Source: JAGHKQ01 sp041920565 (GTDB lineage: Bacteria; Bacillota; Bacilli; Bacillales; Bacillaceae_G). From it: 64,000 bases of DNA. The position numbers and the translations under genes are program-made. The notes below the pieces were generated by a model. That model saw nothing but the letters and a program-made list of their open reading frames with translations, was not told the origin of the DNA and did not search any database. Within the stretch, counting starts at the first letter, position 1. Each line of letters starts with the position of its first letter. The stretch covers positions 1 to 64,000 of the forward strand of contig JBHGXS010000067.1 in NCBI GenBank assembly GCA_041920565.1. The letters are read 5' to 3'. Shown in pieces: positions 18,253-27,610 of the stretch.

Positions 18253-18286
18253 AAAAAATGCCGCAGAACATGCTGCGGCATTTTTT
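18253..18286 (-). terminator. Intrinsic terminator after lepA
   Basis: The perfect stem AAAAAATGCCGCAG / CTGCGGCATTTTTT overlaps the lepA stop and works on either strand. Confidence 0.92.
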
Positions 18287-20111
18287 ACTTATCATCATCC
18301 ATACGAAGAACAGCCATAAATGCTTCTTGCGGCACTTCTACCGAACCGATTGCTTTCATGCGCTTTTTCCCTTCTTTTTGCTTTTCCAGAAGTTTACGCT
18401 TACGAGAGATGTCACCGCCGTAACATTTCGCCAAAACGTTCTTGCGCATCGCTTTAATGGTAGAACGAGCTATAATTTTATTTCCGATCGCTGCTTGGAC
18501 CGGCACTTCAAACTGCTGTCTCGGAATAAGATCCTTTAATTTTTCAACGATGATCTTTCCGCGATCGTATGCAGAATCACGGTGAACGATGAAGGATAAT
18601 GCGTCTACTGTTTCACCGTTCAGAAGAATGTCCATTTTTACAAGCTTCGACGGCTTGTATCCAATCAACTCATAGTCAAAGGATGCATATCCTTTCGTGC
18701 TGGACTTCAATTGGTCAAAGAAATCATATACGATTTCAGAAAGCGGAATTTCATAAGTCAAGGTTACACGTGTTTGATCTAAATATTGCATATCAATAAA
18801 TGTGCCGCGTTTTCCTTGACAAATTTCCATAACGGCTCCAACATAATCGTTTGGCACCATGATGGTAGCTTTTACATATGGTTCTTCTACACGATCAATT
18901 GTCTGCGGATCCGGCATGTTAGACGGGTTATCAACAATCACTTCTTGTCCGTTTGTTAAATACACTTTGTAAATAACGCTTGGAGCCGTTGTAATTAAAT
19001 CGATTTTAAATTCACGCTCAATACGCTCTTGAATGATTTCCATATGCAGCAGTCCTAAGAAGCCGCAGCGGAATCCAAAGCCGAGTGCTTGAGATGTTTC
19101 AGCTTCGAATTGAAGAGCGGAATCATTTAACTGAAGCTTTTCTAACGCTTCACGCAAGTCGTTATAACGCGCAGTATCAATTGGATACAGACCGCAAAAT
19201 ACCATTGGATTCAGCTTGCGATAACCCGGAAGCGGTTCTGAAGCAGCACGTTTCGCATGTGTGATTGTATCCCCGACACGCGTATCGCCTACGTTTTTAA
19301 TGGAGGCTGTCAAAAATCCTACATCTCCCACTGTTAATTCATCACGCATTACGGCTTTTGGCGTAAATACTCCCACTTCCGTTACTTCAAACTCCTTGCC
19401 CGTTGCCATCATTCGAATTTTATCGCCTACCTTTACAGTACCGTTTACAACACGGATATAGGCAATGACACCGCGATAGGCATCGTATAATGAGTCAAAA
19501 ATCAAGGCTTGCAATGGTGCTTCCGGATCTCCGTCCGGAGCAGGAACCTTCTCCACGATTTGCTCTAAAATATCTTCGATCCCGATACCTGCTTTAGCAG
19601 AAGCAAGAACCGCCTCTGATGCATCCAGTCCAATTACATCTTCAATCTCTTGACGAACACGTTCTGGATCGGCACTCGGCAAATCAATCTTATTGATAAC
19701 AGGTAAAATTTCCAAATTATTATCCAACGCAAGGTATACGTTTGCCAATGTTTGTGCTTCGATTCCCTGCGCAGCGTCTACGACAAGAATGGCTCCTTCA
19801 CACGCTGCCAAGCTGCGCGATACTTCATACGTAAAGTCTACGTGTCCCGGAGTATCGATCAAATGCATAATATAATTTTCGCCGTCTTTGGCTGTATAAT
19901 TTAATTGCACCGCATTTAACTTAATCGTAATTCCACGCTCACGTTCTAAATCCATGGAATCCAATAACTGATCCTTCATCTCGCGTTGAGACAAGGCATT
20001 TGTTTTCTCCAAAATACGGTCTGCCAAAGTGGATTTCCCGTGGTCAATATGTGCAATAATAGAAAAGTTTCTGATTTTCGATTGCCTTTTTGCTCTTTCT
20101 TCTTTGTTCAT
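18285..20111 (-). CDS. lepA: Elongation factor 4 (LepA)
   Basis: A translational GTPase that acts on stalled or back-translocated ribosomes and in 30S biogenesis. The 608 residues have G1 AHIDHGKST near 18-26, G3 DTPGHVDF, G4 NKIDLP, the EF-G-like domains II, III and V and the LepA-specific C-terminal domain (GGDISRKRKLLEKQKEGKKR). It lies between yqxA and hemW. Confidence 0.98.
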   Translation of the reverse strand: MNKEERAKRQSKIRNFSIIAHIDHGKSTLADRILEKTNALSQREMKDQLLDSMDLERERGITIKLNAVQLNYTAKDGENYIMHLIDTPGHVDFTYEVSRSLAACEGAILVVDAAQGIEAQTLANVYLALDNNLEILPVINKIDLPSADPERVRQEIEDVIGLDASEAVLASAKAGIGIEDILEQIVEKVPAPDGDPEAPLQALIFDSLYDAYRGVIAYIRVVNGTVKVGDKIRMMATGKEFEVTEVGVFTPKAVMRDELTVGDVGFLTASIKNVGDTRVGDTITHAKRAASEPLPGYRKLNPMVFCGLYPIDTARYNDLREALEKLQLNDSALQFEAETSQALGFGFRCGFLGLLHMEIIQERIEREFKIDLITTAPSVIYKVYLTNGQEVIVDNPSNMPDPQTIDRVEEPYVKATIMVPNDYVGAVMEICQGKRGTFIDMQYLDQTRVTLTYEIPLSEIVYDFFDQLKSSTKGYASFDYELIGYKPSKLVKMDILLNGETVDALSFIVHRDSAYDRGKIIVEKLKDLIPRQQFEVPVQAAIGNKIIARSTIKAMRKNVLAKCYGGDISRKRKLLEKQKEGKKRMKAIGSVEVPQEAFMAVLRMDDDK

Positions 20112-20295
20112 TCTTTATTCACTCCTACTAATGTCGCCAACATACACTAGCATTGATTATATCAATACACAAACGAAGATTCAATGAAAACTGACGGAAA
20201 GCGACAATCCGTATACCATCATAGTATGTGCTTGTTCGTGCATGTGAAACGTCCTAAAAAATAAACCTCCTTCTGCACAGAGAATATTTGAAAAT

Positions 20296-20329
20296 AAAAA
20301 GTACATTGACCAATTTCAATGTACTTTTT
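20296..20329 (-). terminator. Intrinsic terminator after yqxA
   Basis: The stem AAAAAGTACATTGA / TCAATGTACTTTTT with T runs on both sides overlaps the yqxA stop. Confidence 0.88.
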
Positions 20330-20684
20330 ATGACTTATTTAACTCTGCAAAAATATCTTCAATCTTCCCAACTACCGCATCTGTGGAAACTTCGACAATT
20401 TTCCGTACTCCGTTCGCCAATGCATCTCCCATTTTGGAAAACAAATTAAAACTTTTCAGCTCTTCCAGCTTTTTTTGTTTTTCTTCAATCGTAACGGTTT
20501 GTCCTAGGAAAGATGCTTCCATATCCCCGCTTTTCGTACCGCTGATCTTTGCAACCTGTTCGAAAGTAGGATCGTCGTACCCTTTCATCTTTTTCAAACC
20601 GTTATTGGCAAGCTGCATTCCCGATAAAACTCCCACAAAAAGGATGGCCAGAAGAAGCAAACATTTCATCATAAACTGCTTCAC
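20328..20684 (-). CDS. yqxA: YqxA family (DUF3679) membrane-anchored protein
   Basis: A small protein of unknown function with one N-terminal membrane segment (CLLLLAILFVGVLSGMQLA) and a short extracytoplasmic helical domain. The best start is GTG 20684 (118 residues), which follows AAAGGAAAAAAAGAAA; a longer frame reaches into gpr and lacks a ribosome binding site. In B. subtilis the order is gpr, spoIIP, yqxA, lepA. Here only 43 bases separate gpr and yqxA, so spoIIP is missing from this place. Confidence 0.82.
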   Translation of the reverse strand: MKQFMMKCLLLLAILFVGVLSGMQLANNGLKKMKGYDDPTFEQVAKISGTKSGDMEASFLGQTVTIEEKQKKLEELKSFNLFSKMGDALANGVRKIVEVSTDAVVGKIEDIFAELNKS

Positions 20685-20727
20685 TTTCTTTTTTTCCTTT
20701 CTATACAAGATTTGCTGGTACTTCAAA

Positions 20728-21831
20728 TCAATGTGTATAAGCACCGGCATTATCTTGATCAATTTGATTGTGCAAAGCCGCATTCAATCCGCTGGCAATG
20801 ATATTAGCCATATCTTCGATAAACGCGTCTACCTCTTTTGGAGTGACCATCAAATTATGTCCAAGCGGCGCCAGCACTTCCTGAATTAATTTCCGCTTTT
20901 CAGTATCCTCGAGCGTACCGACAATTCCCATGAACATATTGCGCTGCTTCTCATCCGGCATATCTTCATCTGTCAGCTTCTTCTTTTCCCCGAACGAAAA
21001 TCCAGCCGGCAGCAAAGAACGAGACGCCTTCCCGCTTTCTTTCATTTCTCTTCCAAAATGCTTCAATATAAAATCTATCGTATCGCTTGTAATGGACACT
21101 GCGTCAACAACTGTAGGCACACCGACGGCAATAACCGGAATACCTAAAGTTTCCTTGCTTAGTTCCTTACGTTTATTCCCGATTCCTGAACCTGGATGAA
21201 TTCCTGTATCAGAAATCTGAATGGTGCTGTTGACTCTCTCGATAGAGCGTGACGCTAGTGCATCGATAGCAATCACAAAATCCGGCTTTACTTTTTCTAC
21301 TACGCCAAAAATAATATCGCTCGTCTCAATTCCGGTAATCCCCATCACTCCCGGACTCAGGGCGCTGACCGGACGAAATCCTTCTTCTACACTTTCCGGC
21401 TGCAGTTCAAATAAGTGACGTGTAACGAGTAAATTTTCGACAACTGCCGGTCCCAACGCATCAGGCGTAACATTCCAGTTTCCTAAACCGACAACAAGAC
21501 AGCTGGCATTTTCTGAAATACCCGCTTCCTCCAGAAAGTGATGAAATTCCCTGGCGAATACCCGTTCCACTTTTTGCTGCAATTCTGTATCTTGCTGACG
21601 TACACCTTGCACTTCCAATGTCAAATAATTACCGGGTTTTTTCCCCATGGATTCGGAAGCAACATCCTCAATAACTACCTTTGTAATTGTAATGCCATCT
21701 TCTTCTCGCTCTTTTACGATAACTCCATTAATACTGCCTTGCGTCTCTTGTTTTTCCTCCAGCATTTGATGAGCTTCTAACGCTAAATCGGTGCGAACGG
21801 AATATTTGCTTAAGTCTAACGATTCACTCAT
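20728..21831 (-). CDS. gpr: Germination protease GPR
   Basis: The endoprotease (family A25) that degrades small acid-soluble spore proteins at germination; it is made as a zymogen in the forespore. I start at ATG 21831 (MSESLDLSKYSVRTDLALEA), just after GGAGGAGATTAT, giving 367 residues; an upstream in-frame ATG is less likely. The segment SVRTDLALEA near 10-19 resembles the autoprocessing site, and VVGLGNWNVTPDALGP, IAIDALASR and the DTGIHPGSG block are the core family motifs. Confidence 0.96.
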   Translation of the reverse strand: MSESLDLSKYSVRTDLALEAHQMLEEKQETQGSINGVIVKEREEDGITITKVVIEDVASESMGKKPGNYLTLEVQGVRQQDTELQQKVERVFAREFHHFLEEAGISENASCLVVGLGNWNVTPDALGPAVVENLLVTRHLFELQPESVEEGFRPVSALSPGVMGITGIETSDIIFGVVEKVKPDFVIAIDALASRSIERVNSTIQISDTGIHPGSGIGNKRKELSKETLGIPVIAVGVPTVVDAVSITSDTIDFILKHFGREMKESGKASRSLLPAGFSFGEKKKLTDEDMPDEKQRNMFMGIVGTLEDTEKRKLIQEVLAPLGHNLMVTPKEVDAFIEDMANIIASGLNAALHNQIDQDNAGAYTH

Positions 21832-21858
21832 ATAATCTCCTCCACCAGTCTTATGTAA

Positions 21859-21887
21859 TAGTATTAGGATTCCCAAATTTTAACTCA
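21859..21887 (-). promoter_or_regulatory. Candidate forespore (sigma-F/G type) promoter of gpr
   Basis: On the minus strand AATACTA (21859-21865) resembles a sigma-G -10, with TGAGTT (21882-21887) 16 bases upstream. Assignment is by similarity to known forespore promoters and is tentative. Confidence 0.4.
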
Positions 21888-22034
21888 ATCATTCCAACTG
21901 TTGTTTTACCGAACCCTGTTCCTTTGTTCCCTTAACAACACAAGCAGTTCCGTTTCAAAGCATCAGACTATTGTTTTCATCTAAATGGTTATCAATAACC
22001 GATTTTTCTTTATTAAAATTCATCTCATATCACT

Positions 22035-22064
22035 ATTGCATTTCTTCTGTCTGTTTGATAGAAT
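22035..22064 (+). promoter_or_regulatory. Sigma-A type promoter of rpsT
   Basis: TTGCAT (22035-22040) and TAGAAT (22059-22064) are 18 bases apart, 60 bases before the rpsT start. Confidence 0.6.
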
Positions 22065-22125
22065 ATCTCTTGTTCTATGTAAGTATCGAGTCCTATTTCT
22101 CGATGGCACCAGGGAGGTGAAAGAA

Positions 22126-22392
22126 ATGGCAAACATTAAATCTGCTATCAAACGCGCTAAAACTAGCGAAGAGCGTCGTGCACATAATGCTTCTCTAAAG
22201 TCTGACATGCGTACAGCTGTTAAGAACGCTGAAGCTTTAATCAACAATAATGATGTAGAAAACGCAAAAGCAGCTTTACTTGCAGCTTCTAAGAAACTTG
22301 ACAAAGCGGTAAGCAAAGGTTTAATCCACAAAAACGCTGCTGCTCGTAAAAAATCTCGTTTAGCAAAAAGATTAAACGCAATCAACGCTTAA
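22126..22392 (+). CDS. rpsT: 30S ribosomal protein S20
   Basis: A primary 16S rRNA-binding protein. The start at ATG 22126 follows AGGGAGGTGAAAGAA; a longer open frame upstream has no family similarity. The 88-residue protein MANIKSAIKRAKTSEERRAH is highly basic and helical, with the conserved C-terminal IHKNAAARKKSRLAKRLN. Divergent from gpr and convergent with holA, the usual Bacillus arrangement. Confidence 0.97.
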   Translation: MANIKSAIKRAKTSEERRAHNASLKSDMRTAVKNAEALINNNDVENAKAALLAASKKLDKAVSKGLIHKNAAARKKSRLAKRLNAINA

Positions 22393-22400
22393 TTTTCCAT

Positions 22401-22430
22401 AAAACGATCCGATTGGGTCGTTTTTTTCTT
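22401..22430 (+). terminator. Intrinsic terminator after rpsT
   Basis: AACGATCCGATTGGGTCGTT is followed by TTTTT on the plus strand. Confidence 0.85.
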
Positions 22431-22459
22431 TTTAGGCAATCTGTGCATTCTTGTAAATA

Positions 22460-22490
22460 AAAAGTTCATGCAAATAATCTGCATGAACTT
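22460..22490 (-). terminator. Intrinsic terminator after holA
   Basis: The minus-strand stem AAGTTCATGCAGA / TGCATGAACTT is followed by TTTATTT. Confidence 0.85.
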
Positions 22491-22494
22491 ATGT

Positions 22495-23511
22495 TTATCC
22501 TTTAAAATGCTTTAAACGCATAATGAAAAATTCTAAAACCAGCTTCTTTTCCATTTTACCTGTTTTCATTTCATAATCAGCTTCAGCTAAATAACCGATT
22601 ATATTCTTCAATTCTTCGGATGAAAAGGATCCCGTTTGGTTCATCGCCAGCTTGACGCGATACGGATGTACGGATAAATGACTGGCGATTTGATTTTGAT
22701 TATAGCCTCTGGTTTGCAATTCTTTCACTTGGTACAACAACCGAAATTGAGTGACAAGCAAAGCAAGAATTTTAATTGGCTCTTCTTGTTTTGTTAACAG
22801 CTCGTGTAAAATCTTCAATGCACCTGCAATATCACGTTTAACCACTTTTTCTGTTAATGCAAACACATTTTGTTCTGCTGATTTTGGAACAATAGAAGAA
22901 ACGATTTCTTCTGTAATTGTACTCCCTTGATCAACATACAAAAATAATTTGTTCATTTCTTGTGACAACATCATAATGTTGTTTCCCACAAGCTCCATTA
23001 ACAAGGAGATTGCCTTATGATCTATGTTCACACCTTGCTCCACCGCACGCTCTTGAATCCATTTTTGTACATCCTGATTTTGCAGCACATTTGCTTCCAC
23101 GACTTCAGCAGACTTTTTCAACAACTTTGTAATTTTCTTGCGCTCATCCAATTTTTCAAACGGGGCAATGAATACTAAAATGGTAAACAGGGAAGGCTCT
23201 GCGATATATTCTTCCAACACCCTCACATTTTGCTCTAATTTTTCCTTTTGAGATGTTAAAAATAATGGAGACTTAACAAGAATTACTTTTCGCTCACCGA
23301 AGAACGGAAGCGTTCTTGCATCTTCTATTACATCCTCCAAATATGCTTCGTCCAAATCATATACAACCGTGTTGAACTCTCGGTCTTCTTCCTCCAAAGC
23401 AGTTTTGGTGAGCAAGTCCAACGTTTCATTAATAAAATACGATTCCGTACCATACAATAAGTAAAGTGGCGCAAATTGCTTCTGTTTTATTTTTTTATGT
23501 ACAGCATTCAT
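22495..23511 (-). CDS. holA: DNA polymerase III delta subunit
   Basis: The clamp-loader wrench subunit that opens the beta sliding clamp. The start at ATG 23511 (MNAVHKKIKQKQFAPLYLLY) follows GGGAGAGAACGA; 338 residues. The YGTESYFINE segment near 20-29 replaces a P-loop as expected of delta, and LVKSPLFL and the helical C-terminal collar domain (LTEKVVKRDI, LEFFIMRLKH) are typical. It is yqeN in B. subtilis, between comEC and rpsT. Confidence 0.95.
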   Translation of the reverse strand: MNAVHKKIKQKQFAPLYLLYGTESYFINETLDLLTKTALEEEDREFNTVVYDLDEAYLEDVIEDARTLPFFGERKVILVKSPLFLTSQKEKLEQNVRVLEEYIAEPSLFTILVFIAPFEKLDERKKITKLLKKSAEVVEANVLQNQDVQKWIQERAVEQGVNIDHKAISLLMELVGNNIMMLSQEMNKLFLYVDQGSTITEEIVSSIVPKSAEQNVFALTEKVVKRDIAGALKILHELLTKQEEPIKILALLVTQFRLLYQVKELQTRGYNQNQIASHLSVHPYRVKLAMNQTGSFSSEELKNIIGYLAEADYEMKTGKMEKKLVLEFFIMRLKHFKG

Positions 23512-23570
23512 TCGTTCTCTCCCTAACTTGTCCAATATAACATCTCTATTGTTTCACATAAATAGGGGAA

Positions 23571-23683
23571 TAGGCAACCCATGTTGCCTATTCCAATCTA
23601 TATAAAACGTTAACAAATAAGCCCCGGGCGTCTTATTTATTAACGGGTAAGCGAGTGTATCCTTATTTTTTGCACTTGCTTAC
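23571..23683. repeat. Two unexplained hairpins between holA and yqzM
   Basis: GGAATAGGCAAC / GTTGCCTATTCC (23571-23598) is a perfect 12-bp stem with a 4-base loop. GTAAGC.AGTG / CACT.GCTTAC (about 23647-23683) is a second, longer-loop hairpin. Neither is followed by a T run. They lie in the divergent gap between holA and yqzM; their role is unknown. Confidence 0.6.
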
Positions 23684-23789
23684 AAAGTATTAGTGACAAG
23701 TGTTGACATGCATGGAAAAGAAACGACTAATTGTAGATTTTTTTCTGACATTATCTTATACTAATAATGAAACGTTGGGAGGGGTCTGT

Positions 23790-23924
23790 GTGAATGAATT
23801 TGAGAAAAACGTTCAAAGCAAACGAAATGACGCAGTAGATTCTGGGGTAGGATTTTTTGTTTCTTTCGGATTCTTTGCAACTCTTTTCATAATTGCAACA
23901 GCAATTAAAGTTATCGCTTCGTAA
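23790..23924 (+). CDS. yqzM: YqzM family small membrane protein
   Basis: A 44-residue protein starting at GTG 23790, preceded by GGGAGGGGTCT. It begins MNEFEKNVQSKRNDAVDSGV and has one membrane helix (GFFVSFGFFATLFIIATAIKV). The function is unknown; the family is conserved in Bacillus at exactly this position between holA and comEC. An upstream ATG in the same frame has no ribosome binding site. Confidence 0.92.
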   Translation: MNEFEKNVQSKRNDAVDSGVGFFVSFGFFATLFIIATAIKVIAS

Positions 23925-23955
23925 GACTGCAGCCGCTGCAGTCTTATTTCTTTTT
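23923..23955. terminator. Terminator between convergent yqzM and comEC
   Basis: AAGACTGCAGCCGCTGCAGTCTT is followed by ATTTCTTTTT on the plus strand, so it mainly serves yqzM. Confidence 0.8.
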
Positions 23956-26269
23956 ATCTGCTTCCATCATATGTAATCTTGCGTTGAAAGGTTCCCGTTT
24001 TCTCTCGAAAAGTATAGGCGATGGCACCGCTTTGATCTGTTCGCAATATAATAATATTTCTGCTTTTCAGACGTACAATCACTTCTTTATGAGGATGACC
24101 ATATGGATTTCGCTCTCCTGCAGAAATAACTGCTATTCGCGGCTGCACAACTTGTAATAACTCTTCTGTCGTCGAGCTTTTACTTCCATGGTGCCCCACT
24201 TTCAACACATCTGCTTGTAAATTAGGATATCTGCTTAATACTGCTTGTTCCCCTTGTTCTTCTAAATCCCCGGTAAATAACCATGTCAGTCCGCCAATGT
24301 TCGCATGTATTGCAATGGAGCTGTCATTGCCTTCCAATTCATTTCCGAACGGCGATACAATTGTAAATATCGCCTCTCCTGCTTTCCATTGCTGCCCGCT
24401 TTGTATAATTTCAATTTTCACCTCTTCTTGTGCTGCCACCTTCACAATCTCTTCCTCCAATTCGGAATAGCCTTCTTTTTTTCCGAGCACCACTTCTTTA
24501 ACCGGCATTTGTTCCAAAATTGCTTTTGCCTCTCCTACATGATCCATATCGCCATGTGTCAATATTAATTTATCTATTGTTTTAACTCCTTCTGCTTTTA
24601 AATAAGGAAGAACAACATCAGTCCCCACTGAATATTCCCTTTTTCTTTGCTGCCATTTCTCTCTTGAAAACGAAACTGTTCCTCCTGTATCGATTAAATA
24701 TGTTCCTTTTCCAAACGGCAGCTGAATAAGAATGGAGTCACCTTGACCAACATCCAAAAAAGTAATTTTTCCATACGGATTCCAAAGATAAACGTAATAG
24801 TGAAGGCATAAGGCGAGCAGAAACATACCGAAAATAGTTTGAGCATACTTACGAAATACCTTTCCTTCCCATGATACAAACAAACAAATCACCAAGATAA
24901 AATAAAGAAATGCCACCCATATCGGCGGCTTTCCGAATGTTAGGTTGGAAAACGGGAGCTGTGCACTTGCATCTAGCAGCTTATTAGAATATACAATAAG
25001 AAAAGACAGTATCTTACCTAACAGCTGTGCTAAGACCGGCAGCACAAATGAAAAAAAGAAGGCAAATAAACAAAGCGGAAGGATTAAAAAGGAAATGAAA
25101 GGAACATAAATCATGTTCAGCAGAAAACTATACGGAGAAAATTGATGAAAATGATAAAGCGTAACGGGTAAAGCGATAAGCTGTGCAATAACCGTCACCT
25201 TCCACATCATTCTCCAAGCGTTCTCTTCTTTTAACAAAATCGTTTCCGAAGAAAGGATAAGTGAAAAGCTCACGAGAAAGGATAGTTGAAATCCTATATC
25301 AAATAGGAAATACGGATTGTACATCAGCATGAGAATACAAGCTATACTCATGGCATCAATAGCAATAATTTTTGACGAAAACAAAAAGCCGCATAATACA
25401 ATAAATGCGGTGACACACGCTCGGACAACGGAAGGAGAGGCACCTGCAAGGATCATATAAATCGGCAGAATGAAAAGAAGAATTACCGTAGCTGTTTCTC
25501 GCGTAATTCCCATTCGCAGCAAAATGTAGTAACAAACTGCTGCCAGCAAGCTGATATGAGAGCCGGAGATGGCAAGCAAATGAATTAAGCCCAATGCTTG
25601 ATATTGAAGCTCCACTTGCTCTGTAATTTGATTGCGCTCTCCAAAAATAAGGGCATTCATAAAGCCGATCGTTTCTTCTGGGAAAGCCGAAGACACGTGC
25701 TGAATGGCGGATTGACGAACATTATATAAAGAGGAAAGAATAGAGGAGTTTATGTTCTGGCAATCTTTTAATGACACTTCATCCGGTATGAGCAGATAAT
25801 GAATATGATGATAAAACAGATATTGTTTATAATCAAATGCATAAAAATTACGAGCCGGAGACGGGAGCTGCAATGTTCCTTGCAAATTGCACCTCATCCC
25901 GGGGCGCAGAGATCGTAATCCCTGTTTACTTTTCAAATCAGGAATTCTGTAAGAAACTTGCAATGTTTCTTTTGTCTGAAATTGAAACGAAAGCTTATCT
26001 CCATCCAACACTGGAGAGGAAGAAATAACTCCGGTAAAACTCGTTTCCGCTCCGGTAAAACCAGACCTGTTATGCTGATTCACTTGAAAGGCGTAGAAAG
26101 CCGATGCAAAAAGCATACCGATACATAAAAAAGAAACCATACCGGGGCACCTTAAGCAATACAACAAATACAAGAGCACTACAAGTATAGTTAATATATG
26201 AAAATCATAACAGGCCGCTGCAATCCCAAGCATTACCGAAATTGCAGCATACCCATATTGTCCTCGCAA
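23954..26269 (-). CDS. comEC: DNA internalization channel protein ComEC/Rec2
   Basis: The membrane channel for uptake of single-stranded DNA in transformation. The 771 residues have an N-terminal soluble domain (about 60-180), a competence transmembrane region (about 220-510, containing LLAISGSHISLLAAV and GASPSVVRACVTA) and a C-terminal metallo-beta-lactamase-like domain with LDVGQGDSILIQLP, THGDMDHVG and VGHHGS, thought to degrade the non-transported strand. It follows comEB by 12 bases. Confidence 0.96.
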   Translation of the reverse strand: MRGQYGYAAISVMLGIAAACYDFHILTILVVLLYLLYCLRCPGMVSFLCIGMLFASAFYAFQVNQHNRSGFTGAETSFTGVISSSPVLDGDKLSFQFQTKETLQVSYRIPDLKSKQGLRSLRPGMRCNLQGTLQLPSPARNFYAFDYKQYLFYHHIHYLLIPDEVSLKDCQNINSSILSSLYNVRQSAIQHVSSAFPEETIGFMNALIFGERNQITEQVELQYQALGLIHLLAISGSHISLLAAVCYYILLRMGITRETATVILLFILPIYMILAGASPSVVRACVTAFIVLCGFLFSSKIIAIDAMSIACILMLMYNPYFLFDIGFQLSFLVSFSLILSSETILLKEENAWRMMWKVTVIAQLIALPVTLYHFHQFSPYSFLLNMIYVPFISFLILPLCLFAFFFSFVLPVLAQLLGKILSFLIVYSNKLLDASAQLPFSNLTFGKPPIWVAFLYFILVICLFVSWEGKVFRKYAQTIFGMFLLALCLHYYVYLWNPYGKITFLDVGQGDSILIQLPFGKGTYLIDTGGTVSFSREKWQQRKREYSVGTDVVLPYLKAEGVKTIDKLILTHGDMDHVGEAKAILEQMPVKEVVLGKKEGYSELEEEIVKVAAQEEVKIEIIQSGQQWKAGEAIFTIVSPFGNELEGNDSSIAIHANIGGLTWLFTGDLEEQGEQAVLSRYPNLQADVLKVGHHGSKSSTTEELLQVVQPRIAVISAGERNPYGHPHKEVIVRLKSRNIIILRTDQSGAIAYTFREKTGTFQRKITYDGSR

Positions 26270-26281
26270 TCTATTCTCACC

Positions 26282-26848
26282 TCACGATGGTTGTATTAAT
26301 CGTTTTACTTCTCCAAGCAGTGCGCGAATCACTTCTTCTTCAGCGGTTTCGATATTGACTTCATCAAGGAGCTGATTTATTTGTGCTGCCTTTTCATTTT
26401 GCTCAATTGAGGCAACAGAATACTGAAGAGGAACATGTTTCATTTTTACATTTGCCTGTTTGAACAATTCGACTGCATAAGGATGATTCTTATAATCTTT
26501 AGCATAATACACTGCCGTAATGCCGCTTTGAATAATGGCTTTACAGCAATTTAAACAAGGAAAGTGCGTAACATACATTTCCGCTCCTTCCGTTTTTATT
26601 CCGAATTTGGCACATTGCAATAAAGCATTCACCTCAGCATGAATGGTTCGCACACAATGATTATCAATGACATAGCAGCCTTCATCCGCGCAATGAGTTC
26701 CTCCGGCGATAGACCCGTTATATCCTCCTGCGATAATACGCTTATCCCGTACGATGGTAGCCCCGACAGCTAAACGTGTACATGTGCTTCGCAATGACAA
26801 CAAATGACTTTGCGTCATAAAATATTGATCCCACGAAATTCTTTCCAT
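26282..26848 (-). CDS. comEB: ComE operon protein 2, dCMP deaminase family
   Basis: A zinc-dependent deoxycytidylate deaminase-like protein; not required for transformation in B. subtilis. The 188 residues show HAEVNALLQCA (His ligand and catalytic Glu) near 71-81 and PCLNCCKAI near 97-105. The ATG is preceded by AGGTGGTGCAGC. It lies between comEA and comEC in the late competence operon. Confidence 0.95.
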   Translation of the reverse strand: MERISWDQYFMTQSHLLSLRSTCTRLAVGATIVRDKRIIAGGYNGSIAGGTHCADEGCYVIDNHCVRTIHAEVNALLQCAKFGIKTEGAEMYVTHFPCLNCCKAIIQSGITAVYYAKDYKNHPYAVELFKQANVKMKHVPLQYSVASIEQNEKAAQINQLLDEVNIETAEEEVIRALLGEVKRLIQPS

Positions 26849-26917
26849 GCTGCACCACCTAATCTTTTTCTCTCCTTTCAGTGTAGCGAGTTTATGCTAT
26901 GAGCGTCAAATTCCTTT

Positions 26918-27511
26918 TCACGGAATTATCATATAATCTTTCATTTTCTCTAACGACTTTTCCCCAATTCCATCCACCTCCAATAAATCTTCCGGCTTCT
27001 GAAACGGACCATTTTCTTCCCGGTAGCGAATGATATTCTCAGCTTTCGCAGGACCGATTCCCGGTATTTCTTGCAATTGCTCTTTAGTTGCTTGATTGAC
27101 GATTATTTTTCCTTCTTCAGGTGCAGATGCCGCCACGTCCGTTGTTTCCGGTAATTCCCCTTGTACCGGCACGTAAATAACCATCTCATCTCTTGCTAAA
27201 GAGGCTAAGTTTACCTTCGTTTTATCTGCTTGTTCTGAAAACCCCCCTGCTTTTGCAATGGCATCCATCACTCTCGCTCCTTGCGGCAATTCATATACAC
27301 CTTCTTTTACAACGGCACCTTTGACATCCACTATAACAACAGCCGTATCCTTAGATTCTTTTTCGGAATCGGTTTCTTCCTTTTCTTGCAGCACCGGCAG
27401 TTGCGTGTTGTTTATTTCAGGAGATGGATGAGTAAGAGAATAGACAGATCCTACAATTCCTAAAGCTGCTATACCGGCCAGCAGCCATCTTTTCTGAATA
27501 GATACATTCAT
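26918..27511 (-). CDS. comEA: Competence DNA receptor ComEA
   Basis: The membrane-anchored double-stranded DNA receptor for transformation. The start at ATG 27511 (MNVSIQKRWLLAGIAALGIV) follows AAAAAAGGAGTG; 197 residues. It has an N-terminal anchor helix, a SLBB-type domain (KGAVVKEGVYELPQGARVMD) and a C-terminal pair of helix-hairpin-helix motifs (EIPGIGPAKAENIIRYREE and VDGIGEKSLEKMK). It is the first gene of comEA-EB-EC. The promoter with ComK boxes should lie in 27512-27610, but I cannot see clear AAAA-N5-TTTT pairs. Confidence 0.95.
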   Translation of the reverse strand: MNVSIQKRWLLAGIAALGIVGSVYSLTHPSPEINNTQLPVLQEKEETDSEKESKDTAVVIVDVKGAVVKEGVYELPQGARVMDAIAKAGGFSEQADKTKVNLASLARDEMVIYVPVQGELPETTDVAASAPEEGKIIVNQATKEQLQEIPGIGPAKAENIIRYREENGPFQKPEDLLEVDGIGEKSLEKMKDYMIIP

Positions 27512-27610
27512 TTTTTCATACACTCCTTTTTTGATAATAGGCAAATCATAAAATGGAAAAGACAGTCATATTGTTTAGGAGAAAGATTTTACGAAGGAGG
27601 GGATGGAACA

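Noticed and set aside
20328..20684. yqxA as a truncated SpoIIP
   Set aside because: It lacks any amidase motif and has the length and topology of the YqxA family.
20684..20783. A longer yqxA beginning inside gpr
   Set aside because: The added residues have no hydrophobic or family character, and the purine-rich site precedes the GTG at 20684.
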